Assembly (NCBI RefSeq): GCF_051055405.1
Contig: NZ_CP167068.1
Coordinates: 992,001 to 1,056,000 of the forward strand
DNA length: 64,000 nt
Origin: Pseudolachnospira sp051055405
GTDB taxonomy: Bacteria; Bacillota; Clostridia; Lachnospirales; Lachnospiraceae
Reading direction: 5' to 3'
Part shown: piece after piece, positions 17,078 through 25,627 of the stretch
Numbering within the stretch: the first letter of the stretch is position 1
Layout of the letters: each line of letters opens with the position of its first letter
Notes under the pieces: generated by a model
The model's input: the letters and a program-made list of their open reading frames with translations, nothing else
What the model was told of the DNA's origin: nothing
Database searches by the model: none
Made by a program: the position numbers and the translations under genes

Positions 17078-17157
17078 AAACCTCTGCTATTATATCGAGT
17101 TCGCCCATATTTGTCAAGCAGATTTTGGACGTTTTCTAAAAAAAATCCAAAAAACCC

Positions 17158-17186
17158 TTGAAATCTATGGCAAAGAATGCTATACT
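17158..17186 (+). promoter_or_regulatory. Promoter of the rimP-nusA-infB operon
   Basis: TTGAAA (17158-17163), 17-bp spacer, TATACT (17181-17186), 94 bp before the rimP start. Confidence 0.8.
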
Positions 17187-17214
17187 GCCAATGGTAAATT
17201 ATCGTTTAGAGTAG

Positions 17215-17238
17215 AAGAGTGGACGTGAGTCCACTCTT
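17215..17238 (+). ncRNA. Leader hairpin upstream of rimP
   Basis: A perfect 10-bp stem, AAGAGTGGAC / GTCCACTCTT, with a GTGA tetraloop, placed in the 5' untranslated region about 40 nt before the rimP start. A conserved structured element called the rimP leader has been described in front of this gene. No long T run follows, so it looks like a regulatory hairpin and not a terminator. Confidence 0.55.
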
Positions 17239-17279
17239 TGAGCGTATTAAGGAAGAAATTTTGGAAAGGGGCGCAGGAT

Positions 17280-17747
17280 TTGGCGAAAAGGGAGGATTAC
17301 GAACAAAAGACAGAAGAGCTGCTTTCGCCTATATTGGAGAAGAATGGCTTTGAGCTGGTGGATGTGGAATTTGTAAAGGAGGGAAGCAGCCGTTACCTGC
17401 GGGCCTATATTGATAAACCCGGTGGAATTACGATCGATGACTGCGAACTGGTAAGCCGGAGTTTAAGCGATCAACTGGATGAAAAAGATTTTATTGAAGA
17501 AGCTTATATTTTGGAAGTCAGTTCTCCGGGGCTGGGCCGTCCGCTGAAAAAAGAACGGGATTTTGCGCGCAGCATGGGAGAAGAGGTGGAAATCCGTTGT
17601 TTTCGCCTGGTAGACGGCGAGAAGGAATTTACCGGTATTTTGACAGATTATGATGCCGATACGGTTACCATACAAGAAAATGAGGAGAGCAAACGGACAC
17701 TGGAACGATCGAATATCGCCCTGATTCGTCTGGCGTTTGACTTTTAA
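17280..17747 (+). CDS. rimP: Ribosome maturation factor RimP
   Basis: A 155-aa protein needed for 30S subunit maturation. Typical features are the N-terminal LLSPILEKNGFELVDVEFVKEG, LRAYIDKPGGITIDDCELVSR, the EVSSPGLGRPL motif at the end of the first domain, and a C-terminal SH3-like domain ending ALIRLAFDF. I chose the TTG at 17280, which has an AAAGGGG site and gives a family-like N-terminus; an upstream in-frame GTG near 17238 overlaps the leader hairpin. It heads the nusA operon, 18 bp before nusA. Confidence 0.93.
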   Translation: MAKREDYEQKTEELLSPILEKNGFELVDVEFVKEGSSRYLRAYIDKPGGITIDDCELVSRSLSDQLDEKDFIEEAYILEVSSPGLGRPLKKERDFARSMGEEVEIRCFRLVDGEKEFTGILTDYDADTVTIQENEESKRTLERSNIALIRLAFDF

Positions 17748-17764
17748 AGGAGGAAAAAGGAAAA

Positions 17765-18994
17765 ATGAATAAGGAATTACTGGAGGCCCTGAATATACTG
17801 GAGAAGGAGAAGGACATCAGCAAAGATACTTTACTGGAAGCCATTGAAACTTCTCTGTTAACGGCCTGCAAGAACCATTTTGGAAAGGCGGATAATATCA
17901 AAGTTCATATGGACCCAGAAACTTGTGAGTATGAGCTTTACGCAGAAAAAGAAGTCGTGGAGACCGTGGAAGATCCTGTATTACAGATCAGTCTGGAGAA
18001 CGCCAGAAAACTGAGCGGTACCTATGGCATCGGGGATATTGTTCGTCAGGACATCAAGTCCAAGGAATTTGGTCGTATTGCTACCCAGAATGCCAAAAAT
18101 GTGATCCTCCAGAAAATCCGGGAAGAAGAGCGCAAGGTAGTATTCGACCAGTTCTACGCGAAAGAGCGGGAAGTGGTGACAGGAATCGTGCAGCGGTACA
18201 TCGGACGGAATATCAGCGTCAATCTTGGCAAGGCCGACGCGATGCTCAATGAAAACGAGCAGGTACGCGGAGAATCTTATGAGCCAACAGAAAGAATTAA
18301 AGTCTTTATTTTAGAAGTAAAGGATACCACCAGAGGACCTCGGATTCTGGTTTCCAGAACGCATCCGGAACTGGTGAAACGTTTGTTTGAAGCGGAAGTG
18401 ACGGAGATTCAGGACGGTATTGTGGAGATCAAAGCCATTTCCCGTGAGGCCGGGTCCCGTACCAAGATGGCCGTCTGGTCCAACGATCCCAACGTAGACC
18501 CTGTCGGCGCCTGTGTCGGCGTCAACGGAGGACGTGTAAATTCTGTGGTCGAGGAATTACGGGGAGAAAAGATCGATATCATCAATTGGAGCGATAATTC
18601 TGCAGAACTGATTGAGAATGCGTTAAGCCCTGCAAAAGTGATCTGCGTTTTGGCAGATGACGATGAGAGAACCGCTCAGGTGGTGGTTCCAGATTATCAG
18701 TTGTCTCTTGCCATCGGAAAGGTAGGACAAAATGCCCGCCTGGCTGCCCGGCTGACCGGATATAAGATCGATATCAAGAGCGAGACCCAGGCGAGAGAGA
18801 GCGGGTTGTTCGAGGAGATCGGGTATATCGAGGACTATTATGAGGAAGAAGGCGCCGAAGAAGAGTACGAGGAGTCTGGTTTTGACGAGGATGAGGAAAA
18901 CGACTCTTTGGAATACGAGGCGGATGACACTGAGGAATTTGGCGAGGATTTGGTCGAAGAAGAAATTCCAGAATTGGATGAAGCAGATAGATAG
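17765..18994 (+). CDS. nusA: Transcription termination/antitermination protein NusA
   Basis: A 409-aa RNA polymerase-binding factor. Order: N-terminal RNAP-binding domain (1-125), S1 domain (about 135-200), two KH domains with DPVGACVGVNGGR and LSLAIGKVGQNARLAA, and a strongly acidic tail from about residue 352 (runs of E and D). Firmicute NusA lacks the C-terminal repeats of enterobacteria, so the length is normal, with the acidic tail as the extra. AGGAGGAAAA precedes the ATG. Confidence 0.96.
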   Translation: MNKELLEALNILEKEKDISKDTLLEAIETSLLTACKNHFGKADNIKVHMDPETCEYELYAEKEVVETVEDPVLQISLENARKLSGTYGIGDIVRQDIKSKEFGRIATQNAKNVILQKIREEERKVVFDQFYAKEREVVTGIVQRYIGRNISVNLGKADAMLNENEQVRGESYEPTERIKVFILEVKDTTRGPRILVSRTHPELVKRLFEAEVTEIQDGIVEIKAISREAGSRTKMAVWSNDPNVDPVGACVGVNGGRVNSVVEELRGEKIDIINWSDNSAELIENALSPAKVICVLADDDERTAQVVVPDYQLSLAIGKVGQNARLAARLTGYKIDIKSETQARESGLFEEIGYIEDYYEEEGAEEEYEESGFDEDEENDSLEYEADDTEEFGEDLVEEEIPELDEADR

Positions 18995-19005
18995 GAAGTG
19001 AGCGA

Positions 19006-19284
19006 GTGGGTACAATTCGAAAACAGCCCCAGCGGGCCTGTATTGGCTGTGGGGAAATGAAAGAAAAAAAGCAGCTGATTCGCGTGGTGAAAACGCCGGA
19101 AGGAGAGTTCGTTCTGGATATGACAGGAAAAAAGAACGGCCGCGGCGCTTACCTTTGTTCTTGCAAGGCGTGTCTGGAGGCGGCAATCAAAACCAAAGGA
19201 TTGGACCGTTCCTTTAAAATGGCGGTGCCGAAAGAAATCTACGATAAGCTGAGAGAGGAGTGGGATACTCTTGCAGCAAAATAA
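19006..19284 (+). CDS. rnpM: RnpM (YlxR), RNase P modulator
   Basis: A 92-aa RNA-binding protein of the YlxR family, with the hallmark RACIGCGEMKEKKQLIRVV and GRGAYLC. Bacillus YlxR binds the RNase P RNA and modulates its activity, hence RnpM. The GTG start at 19006 follows a GGAAGTGAG site. The position between nusA and the L7Ae-like gene is the canonical firmicute order, and the 3' end overlaps that gene by 14 bp. Confidence 0.92.
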   Translation: MGTIRKQPQRACIGCGEMKEKKQLIRVVKTPEGEFVLDMTGKKNGRGAYLCSCKACLEAAIKTKGLDRSFKMAVPKEIYDKLREEWDTLAAK

Positions 19285-19609
19285 GGCAATGTCCTATTTA
19301 GGCCTGGCGGCTAGAGCCAGGCATGTAGAGAGCGGAGAATTCTGTACGGAACGAGCAGTAAAGCGCGGCAATGCAAAGTTGGTTCTTGTGGCTTCGGACG
19401 CTTCAGAGAATACCAAGAAGGCTGTTCGCGACATGTGTACCTATTATCATACAGAATGGTTGGTTTTTGGAGAAAAGGAGAGCCTGGGGCATGCCATCGG
19501 CAAAAGCGCCAGGGCTTGTCTGGCCTTGATGGATCAAGGGCTGGCAGATGCGGTGAAAGAGCAGTTGATAGACAGGAATCAAGACGGAGGTAGTGAGCAT
19601 GGAAAATGA
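19271..19609 (+). CDS. rplGA: L7Ae-family ribosomal/RNA-binding protein (YlxQ)
   Basis: A 112-aa protein of the L7Ae/L30e/S12e/Gadd45 family that binds kink-turn RNA. Seen: YLGLAARARHVESGEF, then AKLVLVASDASENTKK and the YHTEWLVFGEKESLGHAIGK segment. The TTG at 19271 is preferred because GAGGAG lies 10 bp upstream; an ATG at 19289 (MSYLGLAA) has a weaker site. It overlaps rnpM at its start and infB at its end, so translation is coupled. Confidence 0.88.
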   Translation: MQQNKAMSYLGLAARARHVESGEFCTERAVKRGNAKLVLVASDASENTKKAVRDMCTYYHTEWLVFGEKESLGHAIGKSARACLALMDQGLADAVKEQLIDRNQDGGSEHGK

Positions 19610-22346
19610 TTTGAATAAAGAAGAACTAAAGAAAGAACCAAAGAATGCTGCGGAGAAGGCCGGAGAAGGAGAACCGAAGAAGAAAAAAATCACGGCGGTC
19701 TTTCGGAAACAAAACAGCGCTCAAAATAGTTTGAAATCCCGTCCGGCGGGAAATGGACAGAAACGTCCGGCAGCAAAGCCCGCTCCGGAAAAGAGCGGGA
19801 AACCAGCGGCGGAAAAGCCGGCTAGACCGGCGGCAAAGCCTGCTGTGAAACCGGCAGAAAAAGCAGCGGTAAAACCTGCTGTGAAACCGGCGGAAAAAGC
19901 AGCGGCAAAGCCTGCTGTGAAACCGGCGGAAAAAGTAACCGCAAAGCCCGCCGCGCCTGTGGAAAAAGCGGTAGAAGAGAAAGCTCCAGAGACAAAACCA
20001 GCAACTCCCCGTTTTGTAGATATGGAAAAGGTGCGGGAAGCGGATCGCGCGGCGTCCCGGGCAGCGGCTGCGGCAAGAAATAGAAGCAATGAGCGCAGAA
20101 GCGGGCGCGGAGGAAATGGAGCGGGAGATCGCCCTCAGGGAGGCTACCGCGGAGGAAACGCGGGAGACCGTCCTCAGGGAGGCTATCGCGGAGGAAATGC
20201 GGGAGATCGTCCTCAGGGAGGCTATCGCGGAGGAAACGCGGGAGACCGCCCTCAGGGAGGCTACCGCGGAGGAAATGCGGGAGATCGCCCTCAGGGAGGC
20301 TACCGCGGAGGAAATGCGGGAGACCGCCCTCAGGGAGGCGGCCGTGGACCGGCAGGCGGAAGAACGGCAGGCAATGCAGACCGGCCTCGCAGCGGCGGCT
20401 CTGATTTTGGCGGAATGGGGATGGCAAAACCCAGTACCAAAAATCCGAAGAGCGCCAATGCAAAAGGGAATAGCCGTTATGATAAGAAAAACAGCGATGA
20501 ACTGAGAAGGCCGGCTGGAAAACAGGTTTCCAATAAAGATCTGGCGAGACCGCAGAAGCCTCAGCGTCAGGAGAAGGTAGAACCGGAGATTAAGTTGATT
20601 GTTCTGCCGGAGAAGCTGACAATTCGCGATCTGGCGGAAAAGATGAAGATACAACCGTCCGCCATTGTAAAGAAATTGTTCTTGGCTGGCAAAATCGTGA
20701 CGGTAAACCAGGAAATTGATTATGAAACGGCTTCGGATATCGCCGTAGAATTCGATGTGCTGACTGAGCAGGAAGTAAAAGTAGATATTCTGGAAGAACT
20801 TTTGAAGGACAATACGGAAGATCCGGAGGATTCCCTGCAGCCTCGTCCGCCGGTCGTCTGCGTGATGGGTCACGTAGATCACGGAAAGACTTCCCTTTTG
20901 GACGCTATCCGAAAGACCAATGTGATTGCAAAAGAAGCGGGCGGCATTACCCAGCATATCGGTGCATATGTGGTGGAGATCAACGGACAGAAAATCACGT
21001 TTTTGGATACGCCTGGTCACGAAGCCTTTACGGCGATGCGGATGCGTGGTGCAAAATCAACGGATATCGCGGTTTTAGTTGTAGCGGCGGACGACGGCGT
21101 GATGCCTCAGACCGTGGAGGCCATCAATCATGCCAAGGCAGCCGGCGTGGAGATCATTGTAGCCATCAATAAGATTGATAAGCCCGGCGCGAATATCGAG
21201 CGGGTAAAACAGGAGTTGGCAGAGCAGGAAATCGTTGCGGAAGACTGGGGCGGCAAGCATATTTTCGTGCCGGTATCGGCAAAGACTGGCGAAGGAATCG
21301 ATTCTTTATTGGAGATGATTCTTTTGGCGTCCGAGCTGCGTGAGCTGAAGGCGAATCCAAATCGAAATGCCCGCGGTTTGATCATTGAAGCTCAGTTGGA
21401 TAAGGGCAAAGGACCGGTGGCCACGGTTCTGGTTCAAAAGGGTACGCTGCACGTAGGCGATACGATTGCTGCGGGACCGTGCTTCGGTAAGGTCCGGGCC
21501 ATGATGGACGATAAGGGACGCCGTGTGAAGGAGGCAACTCCCAGCGTTCCGGTGGAGATCCTTGGTCTAAACGACGTGCCTAGCGCCGGCGAGGTATTTG
21601 TTTCAACAGATAGTGAAAAAGAAGCCCGCAGCTATGCGGAGACTTTTGTGGCGGAAGGAAAGAAAAACCTGTTGGACGACACCAAGGGCAAACTTTCCCT
21701 GGACGACTTGTTCTCTCAGATTCAGGCGGGCAATGTAAAAGAACTGAATCTGGTTATCAAGGCCGATGTACAAGGTTCTGTGGAAGCGGTCAAGCAGAGT
21801 CTGGTGAAACTTTCCAACGAAGAGGTCGTTGTGAAGGTGATTCATGGCGGCGTTGGTACGATTAACGAGTCCGACGTCTCCCTGGCAGCAGTTTCCAATG
21901 CCATTATCATTGGTTTTAACGTCCGTATGGACGCAGCCGCCAAGGCGACCGCTGACCGCGAGCAGGTGGACGTCCGTTTGTATAAGGTGATTTATCAGGC
22001 GATCGAAGATATGGAAGCAGCCATGAAGGGTATGCTGGATCCGATTTTCGAGGAACGTGTGATTGGTCACGGCGTAGTCCGCCAGACCTTCAAGGCATCC
22101 GGCGTCGGCACCATTGCAGGCGCATTTGTCCTGGACGGCAAGTTTGTCAGAAATTGCAGCTGCCGGGTGAGCCGTGAGGGCGAGCAATTGTACGATGGCC
22201 CGTTGGTATCCTTAAAGCGCTTTAAGGACGATGTTAAGGAAGTGGCCACTGGCTATGAGTGCGGTTTGGTATTTGATAAATTTAATGATTTGAAGGAGGA
22301 CGATACCATCGAGGCATATATGATGGTGGAAGTTCCCCGCACCTGA
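19599..22346 (+). CDS. infB: Translation initiation factor IF-2
   Basis: A GTPase that places fMet-tRNA on the ribosome, 915 aa from the ATG at 19599 (AGACGGAGG site). The N-terminal third is low-complexity: Lys/Ala/Pro repeats of the form KPAVKPAEKA (about residues 65-125), then six GDRPQGG units (five followed by YRGGNA) at about residues 176-250. From residue 330 it is conserved: IF2N helices, the G domain with GHVDHGKT, DTPGHEAF and NKIDKPG, domain II, and the C2 domain binding fMet-tRNA. N-terminal repeats vary among species, but the RGG-type block is notable. Confidence 0.97.
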   Translation: MENDLNKEELKKEPKNAAEKAGEGEPKKKKITAVFRKQNSAQNSLKSRPAGNGQKRPAAKPAPEKSGKPAAEKPARPAAKPAVKPAEKAAVKPAVKPAEKAAAKPAVKPAEKVTAKPAAPVEKAVEEKAPETKPATPRFVDMEKVREADRAASRAAAAARNRSNERRSGRGGNGAGDRPQGGYRGGNAGDRPQGGYRGGNAGDRPQGGYRGGNAGDRPQGGYRGGNAGDRPQGGYRGGNAGDRPQGGGRGPAGGRTAGNADRPRSGGSDFGGMGMAKPSTKNPKSANAKGNSRYDKKNSDELRRPAGKQVSNKDLARPQKPQRQEKVEPEIKLIVLPEKLTIRDLAEKMKIQPSAIVKKLFLAGKIVTVNQEIDYETASDIAVEFDVLTEQEVKVDILEELLKDNTEDPEDSLQPRPPVVCVMGHVDHGKTSLLDAIRKTNVIAKEAGGITQHIGAYVVEINGQKITFLDTPGHEAFTAMRMRGAKSTDIAVLVVAADDGVMPQTVEAINHAKAAGVEIIVAINKIDKPGANIERVKQELAEQEIVAEDWGGKHIFVPVSAKTGEGIDSLLEMILLASELRELKANPNRNARGLIIEAQLDKGKGPVATVLVQKGTLHVGDTIAAGPCFGKVRAMMDDKGRRVKEATPSVPVEILGLNDVPSAGEVFVSTDSEKEARSYAETFVAEGKKNLLDDTKGKLSLDDLFSQIQAGNVKELNLVIKADVQGSVEAVKQSLVKLSNEEVVVKVIHGGVGTINESDVSLAAVSNAIIIGFNVRMDAAAKATADREQVDVRLYKVIYQAIEDMEAAMKGMLDPIFEERVIGHGVVRQTFKASGVGTIAGAFVLDGKFVRNCSCRVSREGEQLYDGPLVSLKRFKDDVKEVATGYECGLVFDKFNDLKEDDTIEAYMMVEVPRT
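20124..20345 (+). repeat. 39-bp tandem repeat inside infB
   Basis: Five full 39-bp units starting at 20124, 20163, 20202, 20241 and 20280, plus a partial sixth unit at 20319, encoding the 13-residue unit GDRPQGGYRGGNA. Units differ mainly at third codon positions (GAT/GAC, CGC/CGT, TAC/TAT). The frame is kept for any copy number, so length variation would be tolerated. Confidence 0.9.
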
Positions 22347-22381
22347 TTTCCGAATCGAAAAATCGGATACAAGGAGTAAGA

Positions 22382-22750
22382 ATGAGAAAAAATAGCATTA
22401 AAAATATCCGGATCAACGGAGAGGTTCAAAAGGAATTAAGCAATATTATCCGAGGCGAGGTAAAAGATCCGCGGATCCATCCTCTGACCAGCGTCACATC
22501 GGTTCTGGTGGCGCCGGATTTGAAAACCTGCAAAGCATATATCAGCGTACTGGGAGACGATGCCCAGGCCGCTGATACCTTGGCAGGGCTTCGAAGTGCG
22601 GAAGGCTTTATCCGCAGTCAGCTGGCCCGGAATTTGAATTTGAGAAACACCCCGGAAATCCGTTTCATCCTGGATCAGTCGATTGCTTACGGTGTTGAGA
22701 TGTCCAGAAAAATTGACGAATTGACCGGAGGCGACGATGAAACGGATTGA
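22382..22750 (+). CDS. rbfA: Ribosome-binding factor A
   Basis: A 122-aa KH-fold protein for 30S maturation, with the family start RINGEVQKELSNIIRGEVKDPRI, TSVLVAPDLKTCKAYISV and RFILDQSIAYGVEMSRKID. The length is normal. It lies 35 bp after infB with a GGAGTAAG site and overlaps the next gene by 14 bp. Confidence 0.95.
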   Translation: MRKNSIKNIRINGEVQKELSNIIRGEVKDPRIHPLTSVTSVLVAPDLKTCKAYISVLGDDAQAADTLAGLRSAEGFIRSQLARNLNLRNTPEIRFILDQSIAYGVEMSRKIDELTGGDDETD

Positions 22751-23690
22751 GGAAGTTCTGGACGGCGCGGCGCGTATCTGTATTGCCGGGCATATCCATC
22801 CGGATGGAGACTGCGTGGGAGCCTGTCTGGGCTTATATAACTATATCCGGGAGATTTGTCCCGATGCGCTGGTACAAGTATATTTGGAACCGTTTTCTGA
22901 ACATTTCGCTTTCTTAAAAGGGGCGGAAACGGTAAACCATGAGTACCCAAAGACAGAGCCTTACGATGTATGTTTTGCCCTGGATTGCGGGGACAAAGAG
23001 CGTTTAGGGGCGGCAGGGAGCTACTGGGATGCAGCCTCCAAAAAAGTATGTATTGATCATCATGTGACCAATACAAATTTTGGCGATGTAAATCATATCT
23101 GTCCCAAGGCCAGTTCCACCAGCGAGGTGCTCTATGAGTTGATGGATGACAGCCGGATAACCAGGGAAATAGCGGAATGCCTGTATGTGGGAATCGTCCA
23201 TGATACCGGTGTGTTTAAACATTCCAACACGGAGGAGCGAACCATGGCCGTGGCAGGCAGGCTGATGGCGAAAGGCGTGTCTTCCTCCTATATTATCGAT
23301 GAGACCTTTTATAAAAAGACCTTTGCGCAGAATAAGGCGCTGGGGCGGGCTCTAGGGTCGGCAAAGCTTTGGCTAAACGGCAAGTTTATCGCAGGCGCCA
23401 TAACAGCTAGAGATATGCAGGAATTAGGGCTGCTTTCTAGGGAACTGGATGGGATTGTGGATCAGCTGCGCGTTACTTCCGGCGTTCAGGCCGCTGCATT
23501 TTTGTATGAATCCGAAGCGGCGGAACAAAAATGGAAGGTGAGTCTGCGAGCCAATGAGGGCGTAGACGTCAGTAAAATTGCGGTTTTATTTGGCGGCGGC
23601 GGTCATGTGAAAGCGGCTGGCTGCACCATGTCTGGCGAGTGGACGGAAATTGCAGATCAGTTGGCGAAACTCGTGAAAGAGCAGCTTTAA
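22737..23690 (+). CDS. nrnA: DHH/DHHA1 phosphoesterase, NrnA-type nanoRNase / pAp phosphatase
   Basis: A 317-aa Mn-dependent phosphoesterase that degrades short oligoribonucleotides and dephosphorylates pAp. Motifs: HIHPDGDCVGA (motif I), ALDCGDKER (II), CIDHHVTN (III, DHH), VGIVHDTGVFKH (IV), and the DHHA1 domain with GGGGHVKAAG near the end. The ATG at 22737 lies within the end of rbfA behind GGAGGCGAC. The place between rbfA and truB is the usual firmicute one. Confidence 0.93.
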   Translation: MKRIEEVLDGAARICIAGHIHPDGDCVGACLGLYNYIREICPDALVQVYLEPFSEHFAFLKGAETVNHEYPKTEPYDVCFALDCGDKERLGAAGSYWDAASKKVCIDHHVTNTNFGDVNHICPKASSTSEVLYELMDDSRITREIAECLYVGIVHDTGVFKHSNTEERTMAVAGRLMAKGVSSSYIIDETFYKKTFAQNKALGRALGSAKLWLNGKFIAGAITARDMQELGLLSRELDGIVDQLRVTSGVQAAAFLYESEAAEQKWKVSLRANEGVDVSKIAVLFGGGGHVKAAGCTMSGEWTEIADQLAKLVKEQL

Positions 23691-23706
23691 AAAGCGGAAG
23701 ACGAAC

Positions 23707-24588
23707 ATGGATGGAATACTAAATATCTATAAAGAAAAGGGCTATACGTCCCATGATGTAGTGGCAAAGCTTCGCGGTATTTTGAAACAGAAAAAAATCG
23801 GTCATACTGGCACGCTGGACCCGGATGCGGTCGGCGTGCTTCCGGTTTGTTTGGGGAAAGCAACGAAGCTCTGCGATATGTTGACGGATACGACAAAAGA
23901 ATACCGTGCAGTTCTGCTTTTAGGAGTCGAGACGGATACCCAGGACCTTGGTGGAACCATTTTGTCAGAGCACCCGGTGACGGCTTCTGTGGAAGAGGTG
24001 GAGCAGGCGATTCTTTCCTTTGTTGGACCATATGAGCAGGTACCGCCGATGTATTCGGCGTTAAAAGTAGGAGGACAAAAGCTTTGTGATTTAGCACGTC
24101 AGGGAAAAACCGTGGAGCGGAAGGCCCGTAGGGTGGAGATCTTTTCTATTTCCATTCATCGGATGGAACTTCCCCACATCGAGATGACCGTGTCCTGCTC
24201 AAAGGGAACTTATATCCGGACGCTGTGCCATGATATAGGACAGGCTTTAGGATGCGGCGGGGCGATGGAAGAATTGACCCGGACCAGGTCCGGCCGCTTT
24301 TTATTGGAAGAGGGAATGACGTTGAAGCAAGTGGAGCAGTTTAGAGACGAGGGCTTGCTAAAAGAGCGTATCCTGCCGGTAGAAGCGATGTTTGAGCATC
24401 TTCCTCAATATCGTTGTCCGGAAGAGTTTGGGAATGCGCTGAAAAATGGAAATCCGCTGAAGGTTTCCGGGAATTCTTTGACTCCTGGGGATTATCGGGT
24501 GATAGGACCGGAGGGGGATTTCGTGGGTATTTATCATTGGGAGCAGGGACAGAAGCTTTTAAAACCAAAGAAGCTCTTCTTTTTATAA
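23707..24588 (+). CDS. truB: tRNA pseudouridine(55) synthase TruB
   Basis: Makes pseudouridine 55 in the T loop of all tRNAs. The protein is 293 aa. The start MDGILNIYKEKGYTSHDVV, the catalytic Asp in GHTGTLDPDAVGVLPVCLG, and the PPMYSALKVGGQKLYxLAR-like segment (here QKLCDLARQG) are diagnostic. The C-terminal part from about residue 225 resembles the small TruB C-terminal domain. It follows nrnA after 16 bp and precedes ribF after 17 bp. Confidence 0.95.
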   Translation: MDGILNIYKEKGYTSHDVVAKLRGILKQKKIGHTGTLDPDAVGVLPVCLGKATKLCDMLTDTTKEYRAVLLLGVETDTQDLGGTILSEHPVTASVEEVEQAILSFVGPYEQVPPMYSALKVGGQKLCDLARQGKTVERKARRVEIFSISIHRMELPHIEMTVSCSKGTYIRTLCHDIGQALGCGGAMEELTRTRSGRFLLEEGMTLKQVEQFRDEGLLKERILPVEAMFEHLPQYRCPEEFGNALKNGNPLKVSGNSLTPGDYRVIGPEGDFVGIYHWEQGQKLLKPKKLFFL

Positions 24589-24605
24589 GCTCTAAGGAGG
24601 AAATC

Positions 24606-25550
24606 GTGAGATACATTCATGACGCCATGGATTTTCAACTGGAAAGTCCAGCGATTGTAACATTGGGAAAATTTGACGGCTTCCATCGAGGCCACCAAAA
24701 ACTGATGCGTCAGGCGGCGGCGCTCCGAAAGAATGGAGAGAAATTGGTTGTTTTTACCTTTGCCGTCTCTCCCCAAAGCTATTTATCAGGCCGCATGGGC
24801 GATTGCCTTACTACCAGAGCAGAAAAGAACAATCTGGCGGAAGAACTGGGAGCGGATGTTTTGATTGAATATCCTTTTACCGATCAGGTACGCCGGATGA
24901 AACCGACGGAGTTTTTGCAGAAGGTGCTGGTGGGACAGTGCCGGGCGGCAAAGATCGTTGTGGGGCCGGACTGCCGTTTTGGATACGGGGGCCGTGGAAA
25001 CGTGGGGTTGTTACAGGAAAGATCGGATTCCTTGGGCTATTGTTTGACTGTGGTAGACAAGGAGCTTTATCACGAAGAAGCGGTGAGCAGTTCCCGTATC
25101 AAGGATTGTCTGCGCCAGGGACAGATTCGGGAAGCCAACCAGATGCTTGGGTATCGCTACGGTGTGCGCGGTCCGGTGGTTCATGGGCGGCGGCTGGGAC
25201 GGACATTGGGAGTTCCAACGATCAATCAGTGCGCGCCGGAGGAACAGCTGATGCCAAAATCTGGTGTATATCTGGCGCGGATAGAGATTATTGGAGGGGT
25301 ATATTTTGGCGTGGCCAATGTGGGCAGGAAACCGACCATTGACGGGGAACGCCCCGTGGGGATCGAGACATACTTGTTTGATTTTTCCAGGGATGTCTAT
25401 GGACAAGAGGCAAAAGTAGAATTTTTGGAATTTTTGAGACCAGAGAGAAAATTTGTGTCGGTAGAAGAACTAAAACAGCAGATCTTGCAGGATGAGCAAG
25501 AGGCAAAAAGAATCTTGGAATCTCTTGGAAAAAGTAATTTGGGAGGTTGA
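24606..25550 (+). CDS. ribF: Bifunctional riboflavin kinase / FMN adenylyltransferase RibF
   Basis: A 314-aa enzyme making FMN and FAD from riboflavin. The N-terminal nucleotidyltransferase has TLGKFDGFHRGHQKLM and the SSSRIK motif, with GPDCRFGYGGRGN between. The C-terminal kinase domain has the PTxN-like VPTIN motif, GVYLARIE and GVANVGRKPTIDG. The GTG at 24606 follows AAGGAGGAAATC. It ends the rimP operon, and the promoter of the next gene overlaps its stop codon. Confidence 0.94.
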   Translation: MRYIHDAMDFQLESPAIVTLGKFDGFHRGHQKLMRQAAALRKNGEKLVVFTFAVSPQSYLSGRMGDCLTTRAEKNNLAEELGADVLIEYPFTDQVRRMKPTEFLQKVLVGQCRAAKIVVGPDCRFGYGGRGNVGLLQERSDSLGYCLTVVDKELYHEEAVSSSRIKDCLRQGQIREANQMLGYRYGVRGPVVHGRRLGRTLGVPTINQCAPEEQLMPKSGVYLARIEIIGGVYFGVANVGRKPTIDGERPVGIETYLFDFSRDVYGQEAKVEFLEFLRPERKFVSVEELKQQILQDEQEAKRILESLGKSNLGG

Positions 25551-25575
25551 CAAAGGAAAGGATACCTGTTATCAT
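25547..25575 (+). promoter_or_regulatory. Promoter of the NlpC/P60 hydrolase gene
   Basis: TTGACA (25547-25552) overlapping the ribF stop, a 17-bp spacer and TATCAT (25570-25575). Confidence 0.7.
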
Positions 25576-25580
25576 GGGTA

Positions 25581-25606
25581 TGTAACAAATGTAACAAATA
25601 TGTAAT
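25581..25606 (+). promoter_or_regulatory. Candidate WalR (YycF) binding boxes
   Basis: Three TGTAAY copies at 25581, 25590 and 25601. The last two are separated by exactly five bases, matching the known WalR box TGTWAH-N5-TGTWAH. WalR controls cell-wall hydrolases of the same kind as the gene downstream. The boxes lie just after the -10 box, a position suggesting repression. Confidence 0.5.
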
Positions 25607-25627
25607 AAATGAGCTGGGGGTGTAAAT

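Noticed and set aside
20124..20345. Direct repeats resembling a CRISPR array
   Set aside because: Units are contiguous without spacers, are in frame with infB and code for a peptide repeat.
20089..20505. A 138-codon plus-strand frame with Glu/Ala repeats
   Set aside because: The 39-bp repeat keeps every frame open; the infB frame is the conserved one.
19626..21020. A 464-codon open frame on the minus strand
   Set aside because: It mirrors the repetitive part of infB; its Arg/Ser/Phe-rich product is a by-product of the repeats.
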